Part shown: one piece after another, positions 1-7,560 of the stretch
Layout: every line of letters begins with the position of its first letter
Numbering within the stretch: the stretch's first letter is position 1
Origin: JAJRTA01 sp965603125
Lineage (GTDB): Bacteria; Zixibacteria; MSB-5A5; GN15; FEB-12
Assembly: GCA_965603125.1 (NCBI GenBank)
Contig: CBFDBU010000003.1
Coordinates: 102,541 to 166,540, forward strand
Reading direction: 5' to 3'
Length of the DNA: 64,000 bases
The notes under the pieces: model-generated
The model's database searches: none
What the model was told of the DNA's origin: nothing
Seen by the model: only the letters and a program-made list of their open reading frames with translations
Position numbers and translations under genes: made by a program

Positions 1-230
1 GCAAGAGGAATCACCGTTTGCAACTCCTGCAGTCGAGCCGCTTTTCCGGGTAGGGCAGTCGTTCCCGAAGCGTCGTTGCTATCCGACTGCCTGTTGCGGT
101 GTTACACTATGGGGGCGATACCACTATGCAATCCCCTGCCGCAACTCTCCTGTCAATCTCTGCCTGGGGCTGCGGCACAGCCTTTGCTTGACTGGGTATG
201 GATTAAGCTGAAGAAACCGGGAAAAATTCG

Positions 231-3131
231 ATGCCGAAAAAAGCGTTTATTTTCACTTTGTGCTTGATCAGTTACCTAGTCTGTGGCCGCCCGGCCGCGG
301 CCCGGAGTCTCTCACTCGGCGTTCAGGAACGGATTGAGGAATATGCGACAACTCGAAACGACACCCTTCTCGACGTAGTCATATTCATGGACAACCACCG
401 GCTGGACGCTGCCCGGAGGGCCGCCGCGAGCAAGCCGATGACTCGCGGTGCGCGGATCAAATCGCTTCTGAGAACACTCAGCCGCTTTCAGTCGTCGGAC
501 GCCGACCGCTTAGCCGCCTACCTGGAACTCCACTCTCCAGAGCCGGTGTCCCGGTTGTGGATTGTACCTGCTTTCTCAGCCCGCGTCCGTCTCTCGCAGA
601 TCAAGACTATTGCCGGTATGCCCGGGGTCAAGCTGATAGTGGAAAACGCAGCTCTGAGTTTTGACCCGCCGGTTGAGATTTCAGCAGCGCCGGCGCTCTC
701 CGGGGGCATCTCGGATGAACTGGTTCTGCTCGGAGTGCCTGAACTGTGGCGGCGCGGTCTGAAGGGCCACGGGCGGCTGATCTGTTCTTTTGACACCGGC
801 GTGGACAGGGACCATCCGGCCCTGAGTTCAAAATGGCGTGGCAACCAGGTGACATTATCTTCCGCCTGGTTTTCAAAGGTTACTCCCAACGAGCCCCCGA
901 CCGACAAGACCGGTCATGGGACTCATACCATGGGACTGATGGTCGGCGCCACTGCAGCCGACAGCTTTGGAGTCGCTCCTGACGCCCAGTGGATAACGGC
1001 CGGGGTAATCGATCAGGGACGGTCCCTGCCGACAACGCTCACCGACATAATGGAAGCCTTTCAGTGGGCGCTCAATCCGGATGGTGACACCGGCACGACT
1101 CACGATGTCCCGGACGTTATTCTGAATAGCTGGGGTATTCCCAGGGGTCTCTTTGAACCGTGCGATAAGACGTTTGCCGGTCTCATAGAGGCTGTGGAGG
1201 CAGCCGGCATCGTGACAATCTTCGCCGCAGGCAACGAGGGGCCGGAGGCTATGTCGCTTCGGAACCCGGCCGATATTGCCACCACCCCGGTGGACTGCTT
1301 CTCCGTGGGTGCGGTCGACGGAGGACTCACCGTGGCCAATTTCTCAAGCCGCGGTCCGTCGTCGTGTGACCCGAGTAAGATCAAACCTGAGGTGGTTGCT
1401 CCCGGCGTCGCCGTTCGTTCCTCGCAGAAGGGTGGCGGCTACGCGTACATGAGCGGCACCTCAATGGCCGCGCCGTTTGTGGCGGGACTAGTCGCGCTGA
1501 TGAGACAATACAATCCCGACGCAACCGTCGACCAGATCAAGTACGCCCTGCTGCAGGCTACCACCGACCTGGGCGCTACCGGTGAGGACAATGCCTATGG
1601 ATGTGGTCTGGTAGATGCTTCCAGACTACTGGGCTTTCTGCCCGTTCCTACCGAGCCTGACATCTATATCAGTCATAAGCTGGTTTCCGACGACGGCATC
1701 GCCTGGCCGGGTGAAGGATTCGGGCTTCAATTGGTGCTTACCAATGTTGGAGGCAATATCGAATCGGTTCTCGGAAAGCTGATCTCCCCCCAGGAAGATA
1801 AGGTCGCCATACTGGACGACGAGGCCATCTTCTTTTTTGGCAAGGGCGGTATTTCGGCAAGGAACTTTATGCCCTTCCAGCTTCTCTTTGATTCCGCTCT
1901 CTACCACGGTCAGGAGATTCCGTTTACTCTCCTGCTGTCCCGGCCCGGCGGGGAAGTCCTGGACAGCATTGTCTTTGTTATGATGGCAGGTATTATGCCC
2001 GGCGGGCGGATCAGCTCGCACAATACTTCCCAAATCAGTTTCTCAATCTCAGACTTCGGCCAGTATGGTTTCGGTCCCGGATCGGCCTTCAACGCCGGAG
2101 GCGAAGGGTTTACTTATAATGGGAGCTCGAACCTGCTTTATGAGGCCGGACTGATCCTGGCACGCAACCCGCTGCAGTTGTCCAGTTCAATTCGGGACAG
2201 TTCGGGTGGATTCCGTCCTTCGGACTTCGCTCCTCTCGACACCCTCAGCGGCCTTCACGTAACCGAAGACGGCGGCATTGGTCGAACGGCGAGCTTTAGT
2301 GACAGAAACTCACAGATCCCTATCCCCATCACCGTCGTGCAGGAAACGCGCACCTATATCACTGACGACGGCCTGTTGATCGCCGTGTACTACCTCAGGA
2401 ACGCCACCATCGAGAAGCTGACCGATCTCCACTTCGGCTTCGTGGCCGATTTCGACCTGATGGGTGACTGGGAGCGGGTCACGCTCGATGAACAGGCATC
2501 GCTGATATACCAGGAGAGCGACCGAGGCCCGCTGGTCGGACTGGTTGCTCTGAGAAACGTGGCCGCATTCAGATCGATAGACGGCGGAACCGCCAAGACC
2601 GGGTTCTCGCGCTCGGAGCAGTTCGACCTTGTCTCGGTTCGCACCGGACAGTTCGAGAGCGCCCCGAGCAGCGACAGGCTCTTCGTTGTCAGTTCCGGCC
2701 CCTTTGTCATTGGCCCGCATGATTCCGTCCAGGTGGTTTTCGCGCTTGTGGCCGGTGATAACCTGGCTACTCTCTATGACAATGCCGACCGGGCCAGGGA
2801 GCGGTTCGATATGGCCACATTGGTGGCCCAGGACAACAGCGCTCTGATGCCGACCGACGTCGTATTGCACCAGAACTACCCCAACCCGTTCAACCCGACG
2901 ACGACGATTTCATTCCATCTTTGCCGGTCGGATTTCGTCTCTTTAACGATGTATAACACTCTGGGGCAAAAGGTTCGAGATTTGCTAGGGGGGCGACTCG
3001 CTGCCGGCAGTCACACAGTATGCTGGGATGCCACCGATAACGCGGGTAACCGCGTGAGCAGCGGTGTGTATTTCTACCGGTTGAACTCCGGTGGCGTATC
3101 GCACTCGAGAAAAATGGTGCTTTTGAAATAG
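231..3131 (+). CDS. Secreted S8 (subtilisin-like) serine protease with C-terminal sorting domain
   Basis: A 966-residue extracellular protease. The N-terminus is a signal peptide (hydrophobic stretch about residues 5-20, ending PAAA). The subtilase catalytic triad is visible: Asp about 188 in SFDTGVD, His about 232 in GHGTHT, Ser about 411 in SGTSMAAP. A long beta-rich region follows, and the last ~85 residues (from NYPNPFNP, about 882) form the sorting/FlgD-like Ig domain ending in a Lys-containing KMVLLK. Such tails direct cargo to type IX secretion in FCB-group bacteria (family knowledge). The next gene carries the same kind of tail, so the two are probably co-secreted. Peptide hydrolysis for nutrition is inferred. 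The ATG was chosen because the signal peptide begins there. Confidence 0.93.
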   Translation: MPKKAFIFTLCLISYLVCGRPAAARSLSLGVQERIEEYATTRNDTLLDVVIFMDNHRLDAARRAAASKPMTRGARIKSLLRTLSRFQSSDADRLAAYLELHSPEPVSRLWIVPAFSARVRLSQIKTIAGMPGVKLIVENAALSFDPPVEISAAPALSGGISDELVLLGVPELWRRGLKGHGRLICSFDTGVDRDHPALSSKWRGNQVTLSSAWFSKVTPNEPPTDKTGHGTHTMGLMVGATAADSFGVAPDAQWITAGVIDQGRSLPTTLTDIMEAFQWALNPDGDTGTTHDVPDVILNSWGIPRGLFEPCDKTFAGLIEAVEAAGIVTIFAAGNEGPEAMSLRNPADIATTPVDCFSVGAVDGGLTVANFSSRGPSSCDPSKIKPEVVAPGVAVRSSQKGGGYAYMSGTSMAAPFVAGLVALMRQYNPDATVDQIKYALLQATTDLGATGEDNAYGCGLVDASRLLGFLPVPTEPDIYISHKLVSDDGIAWPGEGFGLQLVLTNVGGNIESVLGKLISPQEDKVAILDDEAIFFFGKGGISARNFMPFQLLFDSALYHGQEIPFTLLLSRPGGEVLDSIVFVMMAGIMPGGRISSHNTSQISFSISDFGQYGFGPGSAFNAGGEGFTYNGSSNLLYEAGLILARNPLQLSSSIRDSSGGFRPSDFAPLDTLSGLHVTEDGGIGRTASFSDRNSQIPIPITVVQETRTYITDDGLLIAVYYLRNATIEKLTDLHFGFVADFDLMGDWERVTLDEQASLIYQESDRGPLVGLVALRNVAAFRSIDGGTAKTGFSRSEQFDLVSVRTGQFESAPSSDRLFVVSSGPFVIGPHDSVQVVFALVAGDNLATLYDNADRARERFDMATLVAQDNSALMPTDVVLHQNYPNPFNPTTTISFHLCRSDFVSLTMYNTLGQKVRDLLGGRLAAGSHTVCWDATDNAGNRVSSGVYFYRLNSGGVSHSRKMVLLK

Positions 3132-3149
3132 CGGATACCGACTTATAAT
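3121..3149 (+). promoter_or_regulatory. Possible promoter of the M6-like protease gene
   Basis: A perfect TATAAT at 3144-3149 lies 17 bases after a weak -35 (TTTTGA) that overlaps the end of the upstream protease gene. It would start a transcript a little before the M6 protease start codon. The -35 is poor, so the two genes may also be co-transcribed. Confidence 0.4.
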
Positions 3150-3183
3150 ATGTGAAACCTCATTCCCTTTGGTGTGGTTCGGG

Positions 3184-5970
3184 ATGGAGAAGGAACCAGT
3201 GAAGAACAATAATAAACGACTGACAAAATCAGCAACAGTGATACTGTTGGCGGCGGCCCTTCTGCTCATGGCGACCCAGTTGGGCGCGGTGGCGCCGACC
3301 CCGGAGGCCATTGTCAAGTGGAAAACTGAGGGTGTTTACCGGCAGAAGGTGGACAACTGGAAAGCCTTCAAGGCGGCCGGAGGCAGCAGCCCCGAGGAAC
3401 GCTCGCCGTTTGATCTGCCGAGAGATCAGCAGACGCTGGCGCTCGGCGTAGACGATATCCGGGAGGCCCGCGTCCTGGTTATTCTGGTCGATTTCGAAGA
3501 CAATCCCTGGACCGGCGGGGTGGCTGCCGGGACACCGGCCCTGTTCGATTCCATCCTGTTCTCGGATCGGGAAATCGACCCCGTAGAACAGCAGAATCCG
3601 ACCGGGTCCATGACCGACTACTACTTCGAAACCTCGTACGGTTCTTTTCATGTGACCGGCGATGTGATCGGCTGGTACCGGATGTCACGAGACTATTCCG
3701 ATTATGTCGATGATGACGACGGGCTCTCCAATGGCAGGGTGCTGGCCAGGGACGCCCTTATCGCCGCCTACATGGACGGAGTGGACTTCACGGTGTATGA
3801 CCAGAACCATGACGGTTGGTGCGACGGATTGATCATTATCCACGCCGGACCGGGTGCGGAAACGTTAGTAAATGACAATGAAGCCATCTGGTCACACAAG
3901 GGGAACTTTAATGAAGTCGTCTACAATGACGTCAGGTTTTCGGCTTATACCATGAACCCGGAGGAGCAGCACGGCGTGCTGGCGCCCATCGGCGTCATTT
4001 GCCACGAGTACGGCCACATTCTGGGACTGCCCGACCTGTACGACATTGACTATGAGCCGGCGACTTCGCAGGGACTCGGTCGCTGGACGATCATGGCCAC
4101 CGGCAATTACAATGGCAATGGCAAAATACCTGCTCATTTCGATGCTTGGTGCAAGGCCGAGATCGGGTTTATGGGTGGGGGTGTCGTGCGCGTTTCCGAG
4201 AACCTCCTCCAGGCCGAGATCCCCTGTATCGAATACAACCCGGTGGCCTACCTGCTGTGCAATGATTGGACCGGATCAAGGGAATACTGGCTTGTGGAAA
4301 ACCGCCAACTGGTGGGATTCGACGCTGGCCTTCCGGGGGCAGGTCTATGCATCTATCACGTAGATTTGGACGCTCCGCCACAGAATACGAATTACCTCCG
4401 GTACTACGTGGCTCTGGAGCAGGCTGACGGCAAAAACCAACTGGCCCTCGCCGGAAGTGAGGGTGACGATAGCGACCCCTGGCCGGGAAGAACCAACAAT
4501 CGCAACTTCCATGACTTGAGCAAGCCCGATTCGGAAACAAACGGGCTACGCACTACTCGTGTGGGCGTGTGGGATATATCCGATTCCGACTCGCTCATGT
4601 ATGCTGATCTGGACATTCAATGGTCTCGCCCCTATGTGTCCCTGGCGGGCGTTAACCCGCTCCTGTTCGATGACTCACCGCCCGGGGGCAACGGTGACGG
4701 CAACCTCGATCCGGGTGAGAGCATAAGTTTCTACGCTACGGCTACCAACCTGATGCGCGTCTCTTTCAATGCACGGGCGAGCTTGTCGACTGCCAATGAG
4801 GACGTGACGTTCATAAGGGACGAGGTCGACCTGGCGTCGGTCTTCATCGATTCGGAGTACAGCACAACCGAAGCGATTCAGTTCACGCTTAGTCCCGACT
4901 TCGTGCCCGTCATTGATTCCTTCTTCCTGGCGATCACCAGCGACTCCGTCGGTTCTCTCGCGGGCAGCGATACTTATACGACGACGTTTGGATTTGAGGT
5001 AGATCTCGGACCGCCGCAGGTGTTGATTGTCGACGACGACCGTGGCAAGGACTACCAGAAATCCTATGTCAACTCCGTTTACAATCAACGGATTCCCCAT
5101 ACCGTTTGGACCAAGAGCTCTCAGGATTCTCCTTCCGGGGAAGAGCTGGCCAAGTATAGAATGGTCTTCTGGCATACCGGCGACTCCACGTCCAACGTGT
5201 TGAGTGCCACCGACATTGACGCCATGAAACACTACCTCGACCACGACGGCAACCTTCTGCTCTCGACGATTTCCGGTGCGTTCGATATTGACACTCTAGC
5301 TCCGACATTCATGAGCAGCTATCTCGGCGCCACTCTGGACGGGACCGACCACTCTCCCAAGTTCATCGGCGTGACCGGGAACGAGGTGGGGAACGGCACC
5401 AAGTACTTTTACTCGAATATGGAGGAGACGCTGTCGCAGATTCCGCTCCTGACTCCGGTCGGGGCGGGAGAGGCCGCCATCAATCTCTATAGAAGCGGCC
5501 CCTGTGCGGTTTCATACCGGGGAACACACAGTTGTGTGTTTTTCACTATCCCGATAGAGTACCTGAAGGACGACAGGCCAGGATACGATACCAAGGACAC
5601 GCTCATCGCGCGTGTCATGAACTTCTTCGGGGGCATTCCCACCGATGTCGACGACGGCCGCATGTTCGCACCGCTACCGAAGAACTTCGACCTGTGCCAG
5701 AACTATCCCAATCCGTTCAATCCGGTTACGACCATTTCGTACACCGTTCGGCCGACCAGCGGATCACTGCCGAAAACGAACCTGTCGGTGTTCAACATGT
5801 TGGGGCAGAGAGTGACGACCCTGATCGACAGGGTGCAGCTTCCCGGCCAGTATTCGGTCGTCTGGGATGGCTCCAACAATCTCGGCCAGCCGGTGGCAAC
5901 AGGAGTGTACTTCTACCTGCTCACCCGGGGAGACGATTCGGAGTGCCGCAAGATGATTCTCCTGAAGTGA
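3184..5970 (+). CDS. Secreted M6-family (immune inhibitor A-like) metalloprotease with sorting domain
   Basis: About 928 residues. The zinc-binding motif HEYGH (His about 274) is followed by ILGLPDLYD, the classic M6 signature, so the enzyme is a zinc endopeptidase acting outside the cell. A signal peptide (AAALLLMATQLGA) lies near the N-terminus. The C-terminal ~90 residues, from NYPNPFNP at about 840, are a type IX-like sorting domain closely resembling that of the upstream protease and ending KMILLK. Start choice is uncertain: a TTG at 3169 is open, ATG 3184 is used here, and GTG 3199 has a GGAG/AAGGA-type ribosome site and gives the cleanest signal peptide. A terminator follows immediately. 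Confidence 0.9.
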   Translation: MEKEPVKNNNKRLTKSATVILLAAALLLMATQLGAVAPTPEAIVKWKTEGVYRQKVDNWKAFKAAGGSSPEERSPFDLPRDQQTLALGVDDIREARVLVILVDFEDNPWTGGVAAGTPALFDSILFSDREIDPVEQQNPTGSMTDYYFETSYGSFHVTGDVIGWYRMSRDYSDYVDDDDGLSNGRVLARDALIAAYMDGVDFTVYDQNHDGWCDGLIIIHAGPGAETLVNDNEAIWSHKGNFNEVVYNDVRFSAYTMNPEEQHGVLAPIGVICHEYGHILGLPDLYDIDYEPATSQGLGRWTIMATGNYNGNGKIPAHFDAWCKAEIGFMGGGVVRVSENLLQAEIPCIEYNPVAYLLCNDWTGSREYWLVENRQLVGFDAGLPGAGLCIYHVDLDAPPQNTNYLRYYVALEQADGKNQLALAGSEGDDSDPWPGRTNNRNFHDLSKPDSETNGLRTTRVGVWDISDSDSLMYADLDIQWSRPYVSLAGVNPLLFDDSPPGGNGDGNLDPGESISFYATATNLMRVSFNARASLSTANEDVTFIRDEVDLASVFIDSEYSTTEAIQFTLSPDFVPVIDSFFLAITSDSVGSLAGSDTYTTTFGFEVDLGPPQVLIVDDDRGKDYQKSYVNSVYNQRIPHTVWTKSSQDSPSGEELAKYRMVFWHTGDSTSNVLSATDIDAMKHYLDHDGNLLLSTISGAFDIDTLAPTFMSSYLGATLDGTDHSPKFIGVTGNEVGNGTKYFYSNMEETLSQIPLLTPVGAGEAAINLYRSGPCAVSYRGTHSCVFFTIPIEYLKDDRPGYDTKDTLIARVMNFFGGIPTDVDDGRMFAPLPKNFDLCQNYPNPFNPVTTISYTVRPTSGSLPKTNLSVFNMLGQRVTTLIDRVQLPGQYSVVWDGSNNLGQPVATGVYFYLLTRGDDSECRKMILLK

Positions 5971-5996
5971 AACTAACCTGAAAAGCCTCTTCTTAA

Positions 5997-6023
5997 GCCG
6001 CCGTTCTCGGCGGCTATTTTATT
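5997..6023 (+). terminator. Rho-independent terminator after the protease pair
   Basis: A perfect 7-bp stem (GCCGCCG / CGGCGGC, TTCT loop) is followed by TATTTTATT, about 27 bases after the M6 protease stop. Confidence 0.85.
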
Positions 6024-6118
6024 GCTGTGCATGGAGATACGGCCACCCCAGCCGGGCCGGGCTCTGTCATACGGGGGCGATTCATCCCGGTGTCAAGATG
6101 ATAGGTGCGGCCGCGATT

Positions 6119-6427
6119 CTAAACGGGGCCACGAGTAATTGCAGTGACCCTGTTCATCACCTCAAACGTCTTGGCGCTCATGTCGCTAAAGGCCGGATGG
6201 CTTTTCACCTGGGCTGCCAGGGGTCCGGCCAGAAAGGCCTGCAGTGAAGACTCATCATCAAATAGATAGATGCCACCAGCTTCACTTTCAGCCTCGTTCA
6301 TAATCCAGACTTTCCAGCGGAGACCGTCAACTCTTGCAAACTCTCCGGCCAGTGAAGCGGCTGCTTCTTCGTATTCAGCCCTCGTAACGCTGAACTTGAA
6401 ATTGACTTGCAGGATCATCTCAGCCAT
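6119..6427 (-). CDS. YdhR-like small protein (putative monooxygenase family)
   Basis: A 102-residue protein resembling the YdhR family (dimeric ferredoxin-like alpha/beta fold; described as putative monooxygenases, physiological reaction unknown). The MILQVNFKFSVTR start, the central GLRWKVWIMNE and GGIYLF strands, and the C-terminal MNRVTAITRGP match the family layout and usual length (~100). It stands alone on the minus strand, tail to tail with the protease pair. The leader is A+T-rich and contains a block shared with a distant lipoprotein gene. The ribosome site AAAGGAG lies just upstream of the ATG. Confidence 0.75.
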   Translation of the reverse strand: MAEMILQVNFKFSVTRAEYEEAAASLAGEFARVDGLRWKVWIMNEAESEAGGIYLFDDESSLQAFLAGPLAAQVKSHPAFSDMSAKTFEVMNRVTAITRGPV

Positions 6428-6481
6428 GGCCGTTTCTCCTTTCTACTTTCCGTTCGGTTTTCTCGAAGATGTACCTGATAC

Positions 6482-6602
6482 TGAGAACCGAGATTTCTCA
6501 TATAGATATTTAGAAACCACGATTCACATCACTCTTTGTTTTAAATACGACAAAATCTCCTTTGATTGTCAATAGTTTTCCCTTTTTCCTAAGTGATCTG
6601 CT
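6482..6602 (-). repeat. Upstream block A, shared with the leader of the 59-60 kb lipoprotein gene
   Basis: About 115 bases upstream of the YdhR-like gene align with 60270-60384 in the same orientation relative to the downstream gene. By eye about two thirds of positions match, with strong islands (CCGAGATTT, AATCTCCT, GTCAA, AGTGAT). On the minus strand both copies hold a -35-like TTGAC(A/C) and a -10-like C(G/A)TATT 17 bases apart (here 6567-6572 and 6544-6549). It could be a promoter block, a dispersed repeat, or a decayed coding remnant. Confidence 0.55.
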
Positions 6603-6736
6603 CCCATGACCACAAAACCGACAGCGTTTTGCTGTTGCCAGTCTTCTTGAAGCCGTTTCTGGGAGACCATATATTAACAAATTCCGATCCCTGTGTGCAG
6701 ATTCATCTGGAAAATGCGCGCTTATGCAGAAAAGAC

Positions 6737-6765
6737 TTGACAGCTTACCGGAAATACCACTAATT
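6737..6765 (+). promoter_or_regulatory. Promoter of the fur-feoAB operon
   Basis: A consensus -35 TTGACA (6737-6742) is followed by CTAATT (6760-6765) at 17-base spacing. Transcription would start near 6772, inside the palindrome described next and upstream of the chosen fur start. Confidence 0.6.
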
Positions 6766-6767
6766 GA

Positions 6768-6788
6768 AAATGAAAGTCGTTTTCATTT
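6768..6788 (+). promoter_or_regulatory. Inverted repeat at the fur-feo transcription start (candidate Fur operator)
   Basis: Perfect 8-base arms AAATGAAA and TTTCATTT are separated by 5 bases, a 21-bp A+T-rich palindrome of the size of a Fur-family site. It overlaps the predicted +1 of the operon that starts with a Fur-family regulator, which suggests autoregulation (inference). Confidence 0.55.
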
Positions 6789-6808
6789 GTCGTGGATTAA
6801 GGCCCGGT

Positions 6809-7249
6809 ATGAAAGAGCTTCTGAGAACAAAAGGTTTCAAGGTCACTCCCCAGAGGGAATTGATTTTTCGCTCCTTCTTCGAGTTGGATCGACATGTCAC
6901 TGTCGACGAGTTGTATCAGAAAGTTCGGGAGAAGGACGATTCCATCGGCTACAGCACTGTCTGGCGCAATCTCAAGCTGATCTGCCGAGTTGGCTTGGCA
7001 GAGGAAGTGAACATCGGCGATGGCCTAACTCGCTATGATCGTACTACAGCCGCCCCTCATGGGCATCTGTTCTGCCGGCGGTGCAAGAAGCTGGTGGAGT
7101 TCAAAGTGGGACGGATTGTCGGCATCCTTGCCAAGACCGCGCGCGAAAACAGCTTCACACTGGAGGGGTTCAAGGTTGAGATACAGGGATATTGCGAAGA
7201 TTGTCGCCGCGTCGTGGACCGGGAATGCGACCAGGGAAAGGTGAATTAG
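6809..7249 (+). CDS. fur: Fur-family metalloregulator
   Basis: A 146-residue ferric-uptake-regulator family repressor. The winged helix is at the N-terminus (KGFKVTPQRELIF ... TVDELYQKV ... STVWRNLKLI). The metal-binding dimerisation half carries HGHLFCRRC (about residues 87-95) and a second CEDC pair near residue 132, forming the usual structural zinc site. The frame is open further upstream to TTG 6764, but that extension lies on the promoter/operator. ATG 6809 has AAGG 6 bases before it and gives the usual family length. Downstream are feoA and feoB, so it most likely senses iron, although Mn- or peroxide-sensing family members cannot be excluded. Confidence 0.85.
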   Translation: MKELLRTKGFKVTPQRELIFRSFFELDRHVTVDELYQKVREKDDSIGYSTVWRNLKLICRVGLAEEVNIGDGLTRYDRTTAAPHGHLFCRRCKKLVEFKVGRIVGILAKTARENSFTLEGFKVEIQGYCEDCRRVVDRECDQGKVN

Positions 7250-7319
7250 GTGGTATCGGTGTATCTCACAAGCCTGGCCGTAGCGGCTGCCGGGTGTTTG
7301 TCGGACAAGGGGGAGCCTG

Positions 7320-7550
7320 ATGACATACCTTGACAAGATGTCACCCGGACAGAAAGCGAGAGTGGTCGGATTCGCCAACGATGGCCCTATCGCCAGAAGG
7401 CTTGTGGAAATGGGGATCATGCCGGGTCGGTTACTGTTGTACGTGAGAGACGCCCCTCTTCGCGATCCGCTCGAGATCAAGATCGGAAACAGTTTCCTGT
7501 CACTGCGGCGTTCCGAAGCCTCCCTGGTGGCGGTCGAGTTAGAGGATTGA
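7320..7550 (+). CDS. feoA: FeoA, SH3-like accessory protein of ferrous iron transport
   Basis: A 76-residue cytoplasmic SH3-like protein with the FeoA core: LDKMSPGQKARVVGF, IARRLVEMGIMPG, and LEIKIGNSFLSLRRSEA. FeoA assists the Fe(II) transporter FeoB. It starts with ATG behind a strong GGGGGAG ribosome site, 70 bases after fur, and ends 10 bases before feoB. Confidence 0.92.
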   Translation: MTYLDKMSPGQKARVVGFANDGPIARRLVEMGIMPGRLLLYVRDAPLRDPLEIKIGNSFLSLRRSEASLVAVELED

Positions 7551-7560
7551 GCGATCCACC

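Noticed and set aside
76..267. 63-codon ORF before the first protease
   Set aside because: No ribosome site or recognisable motif, and it overlaps the protease start. Bases 1-230 hold nothing else I can support.
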